A stretch of 39,447 bases of DNA from Flavobacteriales bacterium. GTDB lineage: Bacteria; Bacteroidota; Bacteroidia; Flavobacteriales_F; PHOS-HE28. Shown here one piece after another: positions 16,906-24,074 of this stretch (the stretch's first letter is position 1; each line of letters opens with the position of its first letter). The notes under the pieces were generated by a model, which was not told where the DNA came from, did not search any database, and worked only from the letters and a program-made list of their open reading frames with translations. The stretch spans positions 80,394 to 119,840 of the forward strand of contig JAEUTA010000032.1 in NCBI GenBank assembly GCA_016788205.1, written 5' to 3'. The position numbers and the translations under genes are program-made.

Positions 16906-17775
16906 CTACAACACGTTCAACACCTGCTCCTTCACCTTCTCCAGTTCATCCTTCATCATCACCACGATCTGCTGTATGGCTGCATCGTTCGCCTTGGAGC
17001 CAAGTGTATTGATCTCGCGCCCCATCTCTTGTGCGATGAAACCAAGCTTGCGCCCCTGAGCTTCATCCTGCTGCATGGTCTCGATGAAATAGGCGCAATG
17101 CGAGCGCAGCCGCACCTTTTCTTCGGTGATATCCATCTTCTCCAAATAGAAGATGAGCTCCTGCTCGAAGCGGTCCTTATCCACCTTCCCTTGTAGTTCA
17201 GCTAGTTTGGCGAGCAACCTTTCACGCGTACGTTCGGCCCTACCAGGGTCCGCTGCCTCCACCTCCTTCAATAGCGAACCAATACGCTCAACGCGGGAAG
17301 CGAGTTCCACGGCGAGGCGTTTTCCCTCGGAAGAACGGAACGCATCGTATGCACGAACCGCGGTCAGGATCAATGAGCGCGTTGCCTCCCACTCCTCTTC
17401 GCCGAACCTGTCGGTAGTGGTGTTGGCCACATCGGGCATTCTCAGCACATGTGCGAAGAGGTCGGTATCGGCTTCCGAAGCTACAGCGTTGCGGATGGCG
17501 AGCAGTTCGGTATGGTAAGCGCGGATCAGTTCCGCATCGAACGAAGTGCGCTTCGCCGCATGCAGTGCATCGGTGGCGATGTACACCTCTGCCTTTCCAC
17601 GCACCACGTGCTCCCCGACCAATTGCCTGACTTCCGCTTCGTGCTCTTTCAGCGCTGCGGGCACTTTCACCAGCAGATCCAGCTGCTTGCTGTTCAAGGA
17701 ACGCAGCTCTACGTTCACCTTGCGGTCTTTCACAACGCCTTCGGCGCGGCCGAAGCCTGTCATGGAACGTATCAT
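16906..17775 (-). CDS. yicC: YicC/YloC-family endoribonuclease
   Basis: 289 residues. It opens with the hallmark MIRSMTGFGRAEG and contains VELRSLNSKQLDL and the C-terminal DUF1732 signature (EKMDITEEKVRLRSHCAYF, then GREINTLGSKANDAAIQ). YicC proteins are endoribonucleases linked to RNA turnover and stationary-phase survival in E. coli. The start at 17775 is set by the family opening; the frame is open for 84 further codons only because it runs antisense-like through the EamA end. It is first gene of yicC-gmk-nadD. Confidence 0.9.
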   Translation of the reverse strand: MIRSMTGFGRAEGVVKDRKVNVELRSLNSKQLDLLVKVPAALKEHEAEVRQLVGEHVVRGKAEVYIATDALHAAKRTSFDAELIRAYHTELLAIRNAVASEADTDLFAHVLRMPDVANTTTDRFGEEEWEATRSLILTAVRAYDAFRSSEGKRLAVELASRVERIGSLLKEVEAADPGRAERTRERLLAKLAELQGKVDKDRFEQELIFYLEKMDITEEKVRLRSHCAYFIETMQQDEAQGRKLGFIAQEMGREINTLGSKANDAAIQQIVVMMKDELEKVKEQVLNVL

Positions 17776-17792
17776 AGGGGTGGTGTGGCGGC

Positions 17793-17800
17793 CAAAGGTA
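17793..17800 (-). promoter_or_regulatory. -7 box TACCTTTG for the yicC-gmk-nadD operon
   Basis: Perfect TAnnTTTG on the minus strand, 17 bases before the yicC ATG and 7 bases after the EamA stop codon. No -33 box at normal spacing was found. Its position suggests the operon is started separately from the EamA gene. Confidence 0.55.
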
Positions 17801-17807
17801 GCCGCCT

Positions 17808-18737
17808 TCAGCGTATGCGCTCGGGCCTGCTGACCAAGTGAACACCAGCGAAGATCGCCGCCGCGCAGAACAGCTGCGGAAGGTGGAGCGAGGCCTGGTA
17901 GTTGCCAGGGATCCCAAGTCGTTCCGCACCGAGATGAACGAACGACCAGGTGGCCAACGCGGCCAATACGGGTTGCATGTAGATGTAGGTTCCCACGACC
18001 GTGGGGCTCACCATGCCTAGCGCCCAAGTGTTAAGCAGATAGGCCACGAACGTCACCATGATCACCACGAATAGCATTGCCATCCAATGCCCCACGGCGA
18101 GCTGGCTCCAATTCACCGCATGGAACTCCGACCAGCCGAAAGGCGCAACCATGGGGAGCGCGAGAAGGAAACACCAAGCCATGACGGTCACCGCCGAATA
18201 CTTGCGCATCAGCGGTTTTACCAACACGAGGAAAACCGCATAAGAAGCAGCGTTGACCAAGATGAACAAGTCGCCAAGGGCAGTGGCTCCGGAGCCATCG
18301 TCAGGAGATTTGAGCATGATCAAAGTCAAGGCACCGCCCGCCCCCAACAGCACGCCGCCTACTCGCGTCCAAGTGGTACGCTCCTTCAGAAGAAGGCCAG
18401 CCATGACCAGCACGAGGATCGGCGTGGCGACCATGATGATGCTGGCATTGATCGGCGAAGTGCGCATGAGGCCGTGGAAGAACATGAGTTGATTCAGCGC
18501 CACACCGAAAAGAGCGCAGATCAACAGGCGTCCCAGGTCCGTGGTGGCCACTCGCTGAGGTCTGTTAGCCCGAAGGATCCAGAACAGGAGGCTCGCCCCC
18601 ATGACGCGCAGCAGAATGAAACCGGAAGGTCCGATGATGGCAGGCATGAGCCCTTTGGCTACCACGTAATTAACACCGTACAGGAAATTCACGATGAACA
18701 ACGCAAGATGAGCGAGGGGGCGTTCGCGGAGAGCCAT
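17808..18737 (-). CDS. EamA/DMT-family transporter
   Basis: 309 residues with about ten hydrophobic membrane segments in two related halves (for example LALFIVNFLYGVNYVVAKGL, IIMVATPILVLVMAGLLL, then LFILVNAASYAVFLVLVKPL, VVIMVTFVAYLLNTWALGMV), as in the drug/metabolite transporter superfamily (two EamA domains). A likely inner-membrane exporter of an amino acid or metabolite; substrate unknown. ATG at 18735-18737 on the minus strand. It is divergent from the cystathionine gamma-synthase/lyase gene, so a sulfur amino-acid substrate is conceivable but only by neighbourhood. Confidence 0.85.
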   Translation of the reverse strand: MALRERPLAHLALFIVNFLYGVNYVVAKGLMPAIIGPSGFILLRVMGASLLFWILRANRPQRVATTDLGRLLICALFGVALNQLMFFHGLMRTSPINASIIMVATPILVLVMAGLLLKERTTWTRVGGVLLGAGGALTLIMLKSPDDGSGATALGDLFILVNAASYAVFLVLVKPLMRKYSAVTVMAWCFLLALPMVAPFGWSEFHAVNWSQLAVGHWMAMLFVVIMVTFVAYLLNTWALGMVSPTVVGTYIYMQPVLAALATWSFVHLGAERLGIPGNYQASLHLPQLFCAAAIFAGVHLVSRPERIR

Positions 18738-18748
18738 GAAGGTCGCAA

Positions 18749-18789
18749 CGAAAGTAGCCGGTCCGTGCGGTGCCAGCCTGCTACCTTCG
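18749..18789. promoter_or_regulatory. Back-to-back -7 boxes between EamA and metB-like genes
   Basis: Minus strand TACTTTCG (18749-18756) lies 11 bases before the EamA ATG. Plus strand TACCTTCG (18782-18789) lies 24 bases before the metB-like ATG. Both are one base off TAnnTTTG, and the pair gives a compact divergent promoter. Confidence 0.5.
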
Positions 18790-18813
18790 CGGCCGCATCA
18801 CAGCCCAATACGC

Positions 18814-19953
18814 ATGAAATTCGGTACGAAAGCCATCCACGCCGGTGTGGAGCCAGACCCATCCACTGGCGCTATCATGACGCCGATCTTCCAAACGAGC
18901 ACCTATGTCCAAGCCGCTCCAGGGGACCACAAAGGCTACGAATACAGTCGCACTCACAACCCTACGCGGAGCGCCTTGCAGAAGGCATTGGCGGCATTGG
19001 AGAACGGGAAGCATGGTCTGTGCTTCGCTAGCGGCATGGCCAGTATCGATGCGATCGTGAAGCTGCTGAAGCCCGGCGACGAGGTGGTGAGCACCAACGA
19101 CCTTTACGGTGGCACCTATCGACTGTTCACCAAGGTCTTCGAACCCTTTGGTGTCAAATTCCACTTCGTGGACATGGGCGATCTCAAGAATGTCGAGGCG
19201 AAGGTGAACCCCAACACGAAATTGATCTGGGCGGAGACCCCTACGAACCCACTCTTACGCATCATCGACATCGCGGGCCTGGCGGGTATCGCCAAAAGGA
19301 ACGGATGCTTGCTGGGGGTCGATAACACCTTCGCCAGCCCCTACCTGCAAACCCCACTGGACCTGGGCGCGGATATCGTCATGCACAGCGTCACGAAATA
19401 CCTCGGGGGTCACAGCGACGTGGTGATGGGGGCCTTGATCGTGAAGGATGACCTGCTCGCTGAGCGTCTCGCTTTCATCCAGAACAGCACGGGGGCCACG
19501 CCAGGGCCGCAGGATTGTTTTCTTGTCCTACGCGGACTGAAGACGCTGCACCTGCGCATGCAGCGCCACTGCGAGAACGGGAAGGTCGTAGCTGAGTGGT
19601 TGGTGAAGCACCCGAAAGTGGACAGGGTCTATTGGCCAGGTTTCCCCACCCATGCGAACCATGCGACCGCAGCGGCACAGATGCGCGGGTTCGGGGGCAT
19701 GATCAGCTTCACGCTGAAAGGCGACCGGATGGCCGACGCCACACGCGTGCTTTCCAGTACGAAGTTGTTCTGCCTGGCTGAATCACTCGGCGGCGTGGAA
19801 TCCCTTCTGGGCCACCCTGCGAGCATGACGCATGCCAGCATTCCGCGCGAGGAACGGCTCAAGAACGGCCTGGCCGATACGCTCATTCGACTAAGCGTGG
19901 GTCTGGAGGATGCTGAGGACCTTGTGGCCGACCTGGAGCAGGCGCTCAGCTGA
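18814..19953 (+). CDS. Cystathionine gamma-synthase / gamma-lyase family PLP enzyme
   Basis: 379 residues, typical for the Cys/Met metabolism PLP-dependent family. It shows the opening TKAIHAGVEPDPSTGAIMTPI, YEYSRTHNPTR, the phosphate-binding FASGMASI, and the PLP-lysine segment MHSVTKYLGGHSDVVMG, ending in SLGGVESLLGHPASMTH and RLSVGLEDAEDL. Members make cystathionine from an O-acyl-homoserine and cysteine, or split it; metB-type and mccB/CGL-type enzymes cannot be told apart reliably by eye. The start at 18814 (MKFGTKAIHAG) sits behind a -7 box; the earlier in-frame ATG belongs to promoter DNA. Confidence 0.9.
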   Translation: MKFGTKAIHAGVEPDPSTGAIMTPIFQTSTYVQAAPGDHKGYEYSRTHNPTRSALQKALAALENGKHGLCFASGMASIDAIVKLLKPGDEVVSTNDLYGGTYRLFTKVFEPFGVKFHFVDMGDLKNVEAKVNPNTKLIWAETPTNPLLRIIDIAGLAGIAKRNGCLLGVDNTFASPYLQTPLDLGADIVMHSVTKYLGGHSDVVMGALIVKDDLLAERLAFIQNSTGATPGPQDCFLVLRGLKTLHLRMQRHCENGKVVAEWLVKHPKVDRVYWPGFPTHANHATAAAQMRGFGGMISFTLKGDRMADATRVLSSTKLFCLAESLGGVESLLGHPASMTHASIPREERLKNGLADTLIRLSVGLEDAEDLVADLEQALS

Positions 19954-20218
19954 CCCTCTTCTTGTCACGGGATCGCAATTCGCTGATCCTTGTATACCGT
20001 CAGGATCCCACGGTAGGCGTTATCCGTGACGCCTCCATTCGCTTGTCCATCAAGGTTCCATGGCAGGGAACGGTCACACCCATCGAGGGAAAGGGCTGAT
20101 CGGACGGTAGCAGTTGCGTAAGCAGCGGTCGAACTGATCGGCCGGCCCGAACGTTGAGAAATCAAACGACTGCGCCGGAAGGTGGGCCATTGTGGTCCGT
20201 GGTTTGGTGGTCCCGGTC
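19954..20218. other. Non-coding stretch between metB-like and M43 protease genes
   Basis: There is no convincing gene, tRNA or terminator here. A 66-codon minus-strand frame (19965-20165) ends with a plausible-looking stretch (WNLDGQANGGVTDNAYRG), which might be the remnant of an exported protein. It has no recognisable start signal, signal peptide or domain. Confidence 0.4.
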
Positions 20219-20226
20219 TATTTTCG
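20219..20226 (+). promoter_or_regulatory. -7 box TATTTTCG before the M43 protease gene
   Basis: One base off TAnnTTTG, 42 bases before the ATG at 20269. TTTG at 20203-20206 is too close to be a normal -33 box. Confidence 0.45.
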
Positions 20227-20268
20227 GCCCCCTTCCGGTCGCATCGTTGGCCGGAAAACCCCTCACCG

Positions 20269-22338
20269 ATGCGATCATTCTGCTCCCTCTCAGCACTTCT
20301 TCTTTGCTCTACTTCCTTCGCACAAGTCGATGCTCCGTTCCATTGCGGAGCTGGCGAGTTGCACCGGATCGGGGTTGCGGCCTCTCAACCCGACTTTACC
20401 GCCCGCGCAGAACAATCCGATTCGGAACTGGAGAACTTCACGCGTGAATTCCTGCTGAATACGGAGCGCGGTGGTGGGAGCTATGTGATACCCATCGTAT
20501 TCCACATCATCCACAACAACGGCGTGGAGAATATCGGTGATGCGCAGATCCACGACGCAGTACGCATATTGAACGAGGACTTCAACCGGGAGAATCCGGA
20601 TTGGGATAATGTGCGGTCCGAATTCCTGGATATCGTTGCAGACATCGGCGTCGAATTCAGGCTTGCAGCGAAGGATCCGAACGGGAACTGCACCAATGGT
20701 ATCACCCGCACGGTTTCGTCCCTTACGAATGAAGGTTCTTCCCAGATGAAGTCCCTGATCTCCTGGCCACGGAATAAATACCTGCAGGTCTGGGTGGCAG
20801 CTTCCGCGGACGGTGCGGCCGGGTATACGTTCCGGCCCGGGACAGCGCAATGGATGCCGGAAGAGGATGGTGTGGTGATGCAGCACATGTATACCGGGTC
20901 GATCGGCACCAGTTCCGTCGGCCGATCGCGTGCCTTGACCCACGAAGTGGGACACTGGCTTAATCTGGCGCACACCTGGGGGAACAGCAACGACCCGGGG
21001 CTAGCTCAGAACTGCAGCGATGATGATGGCGTTGACGACACACCGAACACCATTGGCTGGACCAGTTGCACACTGAGCGGGGCCAGCTGCGGATCGGCAT
21101 TGGACAACGTGGAGAATTACATGGAATACTCCTACTGCTCCAAGATGTACACCGAGGGGCAGAAGGACCGCATGATCGCCGCATTGAATTCGAGCACTGC
21201 CCAGCGCAGCCAGTTGTGGCAGTTGAGCAATCTGATCAACACCGGAGTGAATGGGAACGGTGCGTTATGCGCCGCGCAATTCAGTGTGAACACACAGCAG
21301 ATCTGCGCCGGAAGTACTGTACAGTTCACGGACGAGAGCTATCACAACATCACCAGCCGAAGTTGGAGCTTCCCTGGAGGAACCCCGGCGACTTCAACGG
21401 ACGCGAACCCTACTGTTACGTACGATGAGAGCGGCACATTCCCCGTGACTTTGACCGTGAGCAATGGGAGCAGCAGCCTTTCGAACACCACGAATGGTTT
21501 GATGGTGGTCTCGGCGAACCCCGGTGCTGCCACCCCGATCACTGAAGGCTTCGAAGCAGCGACTCAATTGACCGACATCGGATGGACGGTGACCAATGCG
21601 AACGGAGACAACACCTTTGCCGTATTCGGGCCTACTGCTTTCTCCGGCTCCAAATGCATACGCGTGACGAACACCGCATCCATGGATGGCCGCTTGGACG
21701 GTTTGCTGCTGCCCACCATCGACATGAGCGGCGCCAGCGACATCTCCGTCTCCTTCCGGTACGCTTACGCGCGTCGGATCAGTACGAACGACGATCGCCT
21801 CCGCGTTTTCGTGAGCAACGACTGCGGGCTCACTTGGAGCTTGCGGAAGCAGCTCTTCGGAAGCTCAACACTGAGCACTGCACCGGTAACGACCTCGGCC
21901 TTCGTGCCTTCGGACGCAGGTCAATGGGGGTTCACGGAGATCACTTCGATCAACGAGACGTACCATGTATCCGACTTCCGCATGCGGTTCGAATTCGAGA
22001 GCGACGGAGGTAATAACCTGTATATCGACGACATCAACATCAACGGATCGCCCGTCGGTCTTGAAGAGAACATGCTCGGTGCAGGCACTTCGCTCATGGT
22101 GGTCCCCAATCCGGTGACGGATGCTACACAGGCGGTGGTGTACATGCCGGCCAACGGCAAAGCCTTACTGGACCTTGTGGATGTGGTAGGCCGATCGGTA
22201 ATGCAGCTCCATAGCGGAATACTTCCGGTGGGGCCGCAACGCGTGGCCGTGCCGGTGGCAGGGCTACCCTCGGGTCTATACTTCGTTCGCTTGCAGCGTG
22301 AAGGATTCAGCGAGGCCGTGCGCTTCGTGGTGCCCTGA
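20269..22338 (+). CDS. Secreted M43 (pappalysin/cytophagalysin-type) metalloprotease with PKD and T9SS type A domains
   Basis: 689 residues. Signal peptide MRSFCSLSALLLCSTSFAQ. The catalytic zinc motif is HEVGHWLNLAHTWG (His225, Glu226, His229, His235); Asn in place of Gly at position 8 is, as I recall, common in Bacteroidota M43B enzymes. The Met-turn is NYMEYSYC (Met285). A PKD-like domain follows (RSWSFPGGTPATSTDANPTV), then a jelly-roll-like beta domain with NLYIDDININ. The protein ends in a type A T9SS sorting domain (VPNPVTDATQAVVYMP ... GLPSGLYFVRL). It is probably a secreted or surface-attached protease. The start at 20269 is chosen for the signal peptide. Confidence 0.88.
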   Translation: MRSFCSLSALLLCSTSFAQVDAPFHCGAGELHRIGVAASQPDFTARAEQSDSELENFTREFLLNTERGGGSYVIPIVFHIIHNNGVENIGDAQIHDAVRILNEDFNRENPDWDNVRSEFLDIVADIGVEFRLAAKDPNGNCTNGITRTVSSLTNEGSSQMKSLISWPRNKYLQVWVAASADGAAGYTFRPGTAQWMPEEDGVVMQHMYTGSIGTSSVGRSRALTHEVGHWLNLAHTWGNSNDPGLAQNCSDDDGVDDTPNTIGWTSCTLSGASCGSALDNVENYMEYSYCSKMYTEGQKDRMIAALNSSTAQRSQLWQLSNLINTGVNGNGALCAAQFSVNTQQICAGSTVQFTDESYHNITSRSWSFPGGTPATSTDANPTVTYDESGTFPVTLTVSNGSSSLSNTTNGLMVVSANPGAATPITEGFEAATQLTDIGWTVTNANGDNTFAVFGPTAFSGSKCIRVTNTASMDGRLDGLLLPTIDMSGASDISVSFRYAYARRISTNDDRLRVFVSNDCGLTWSLRKQLFGSSTLSTAPVTTSAFVPSDAGQWGFTEITSINETYHVSDFRMRFEFESDGGNNLYIDDININGSPVGLEENMLGAGTSLMVVPNPVTDATQAVVYMPANGKALLDLVDVVGRSVMQLHSGILPVGPQRVAVPVAGLPSGLYFVRLQREGFSEAVRFVVP

Positions 22339-22630
22339 AGTCGAAGTCTTCTGTGACTGCCGCGGTGCCAAGATGCAAAGGTGCTTGGGCAGTGAGGAAC
22401 ATATCGACCGATGTTCAGTTGCTCGACTTGGGAAGGTCGGAGGCTTGGTGAACACGCATACATCTCCACCAAGCTTCATTGATCGGAGGCGCTCAATGCC
22501 GTTCAATCTGAACGGTCAATAGCAAGTAAGCGACAGGCGGTCGAATTCAATGGGCTGATCCGGCGGACGCTGACCAGCCCCAACCGGATTCGAAGAGGTT
22601 CCTATCTACTGGGGCCTGCGCGCAAAAGAA
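22339..22630. other. Non-coding stretch with a small palindrome
   Basis: There is no credible gene between the M43 protease and the convergent exported-protein gene. The one structured element is CCGTTCA-ATC-TGAACGG (22499-22515), a perfect 7-bp inverted repeat with a 3-nt spacer. It could be a weak hairpin or a protein-binding site. Confidence 0.45.
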
Positions 22631-22653
22631 AGCCCCGGGGTTTACCCAGGGCT
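22631..22653 (-). terminator. Terminator-like hairpin after the 147-aa exported-protein gene
   Basis: AGCCC/GGGCT plus GGG/CCC, with one C-A mismatch and a GTTTA loop, 18 bases past the minus-strand stop at 22672. Flanking AAGAA and CTTCTT extend the symmetry imperfectly. Confidence 0.6.
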
Positions 22654-22671
22654 GCTTCTTGAAGGATCGCA

Positions 22672-23115
22672 TCACTCCTTGAACCCCACCATGATGGCCA
22701 CGCAGCCTACATGCACCATGTTGGTCCCTGCTTTGTTCGGCACCCAGACTACCACCTTCATCGGAACGGTGCTGGCGGCTTTCAGGTCGAAGTGATGCTT
22801 GGGCTCGTCGGCGAGGCTTTCGAAGATGATCTTGTTGTTCTCATCCACCAACTTCCAATTCACCTCTCCCAGGATCGGGTGCGTGCATACCATTACCCGG
22901 TACTCCTGGCCGCTGTAGAACGTCAAGTTCACCTCCGCCTCTTCACCCGGTGCGAGTTGAGCGGCGTTGAACGTCTCATTGAACTTGTACGGCGCCAGTT
23001 CGGGCACGCATTTGTTCTTGGCGAAACTGCGGCATTGGGCTTGCGCCATGGATGCCACCGCCAGCAGAACACCGGCCATCAAGGTCTTCGCAAGGGTCGA
23101 ACGAACGTTGATCAT
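22672..23115 (-). CDS. Exported protein of unknown function (147 aa)
   Basis: Signal peptide MINVRSTLAKTLMAGVLLAVASMAQAQ, then a compact beta-rich domain with Cys residues in CRSFAKNKCVPELAPYKFN and later VMVCTHPILGEVNWKLVDE and VHVGCVAIMVGF. It has no lipobox or T9SS tail, so it is presumably periplasmic. I do not recognise a named family. It starts 8 bases after the stop of the upstream lipoprotein gene, so the pair is almost certainly cotranscribed and may work together. Confidence 0.75.
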   Translation of the reverse strand: MINVRSTLAKTLMAGVLLAVASMAQAQCRSFAKNKCVPELAPYKFNETFNAAQLAPGEEAEVNLTFYSGQEYRVMVCTHPILGEVNWKLVDENNKIIFESLADEPKHHFDLKAASTVPMKVVVWVPNKAGTNMVHVGCVAIMVGFKE

Positions 23116-23123
23116 GGCGGAGA

Positions 23124-24023
23124 TCAGTTGATATAGGTGTTGCGGATGGCTGCAGCCTTGTCCCGTATGGTTGTCAACTGAACATCGGTGAGCGTGGCTG
23201 GCGTGCCACCACCGCCGACCACGGTGGTTCCGTTCTCCTGCTTCACCTCAGAACCAGCCTGCGCTGGTGACACTTCTGCGAAGAGGAGCTTTAGCCCATT
23301 AAGGTCATCCTTCACGGCGGTCAGGCGCGCATCATCCACCGAATAGGAACCGATCAAGGCGATCAGGTCGTTCAAGGAGAGCTTCTGTTCCGCGATGCGC
23401 TGGCGTAGCTCCGGAGAATCGTTGGCCGCAGAGACCTGGGTGGCGATGTACAAGCCTTCCACCCATCCACCGGCGATCATCAACGCGCTGATGTTGTCGC
23501 GGCCATTCTCTTTCAGGTAGGCGTCCACATCCCAGTAGGTCTCACTGATGATGTCCAGCAGTGCGTCGCGATCGTTCATATTTGACTGCATCAATTCCAG
23601 CGTGCTGTCATTGAACGCATTGATCACGCCGAGACGATCCGCGAGCTTGCGGGAGCAGGACGTGTAGAACATGCTTTCCTGCGTGTGATTGAAAACGCTC
23701 GCATAGCTGAGGTCCGCACCGTACACACCGAGATTGAGCGCCTGTTGACTCGCGGCCGTGTACTTGTCGACGTTCTTCACATCGTTGAGGATCTTGCTGT
23801 TGTATTGGGCCCCGGCCTTCTTCAACAGAGCGGCCGTCTCCATGGGCGAAGGGATATTGTAGAAGATCTTCTTCGTCTTGGCCATGCGCTCCGCTTTCGC
23901 GGCACTATCCTGGGCATTGTCCACCTTGAGGGTGTCCTGCGCAGGAGGCTCACCGCCACAAGCCGAAAGCACGGCTGCTACCGCAAGGACGGCCAGCAAG
24001 GGATTCAAACGCATCGCGATCAT
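23124..24023 (-). CDS. Lipoprotein of unknown function (299 aa)
   Basis: The signal peptide ends in the lipobox LSAC (followed by GGEPPAQ), so the mature protein is lipid-anchored. The rest is largely helical (METAALLKKAGAQYNSKILN, LADRLGVINAFNDSTLELM, ALMIAGGWVEGLYIATQV), with a Gly-rich stretch near the C-terminus. The pattern resembles helical-bundle lipoproteins of Bacteroidota, but I know no function. The start may be 24023 or 24014. It lies 51 bases after polA and 8 bases before the 147-aa exported-protein gene. Confidence 0.75.
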   Translation of the reverse strand: MIAMRLNPLLAVLAVAAVLSACGGEPPAQDTLKVDNAQDSAAKAERMAKTKKIFYNIPSPMETAALLKKAGAQYNSKILNDVKNVDKYTAASQQALNLGVYGADLSYASVFNHTQESMFYTSCSRKLADRLGVINAFNDSTLELMQSNMNDRDALLDIISETYWDVDAYLKENGRDNISALMIAGGWVEGLYIATQVSAANDSPELRQRIAEQKLSLNDLIALIGSYSVDDARLTAVKDDLNGLKLLFAEVSPAQAGSEVKQENGTTVVGGGGTPATLTDVQLTTIRDKAAAIRNTYIN

Positions 24024-24074
24024 GGGGAACTTGGGTAGAGTCGGCCGTAAAGGTGTACCACGGCTTTCCAGTGA

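Noticed and set aside
19965..20165. 66-codon minus-strand frame with protein-like end
   Set aside because: No domain, signal peptide or promoter, and the first half is low quality; could at most be a remnant.
22298..22522. 74-codon plus-strand frame after the M43 protease
   Set aside because: Starts inside the protease gene in another frame and has no protein-like pattern.
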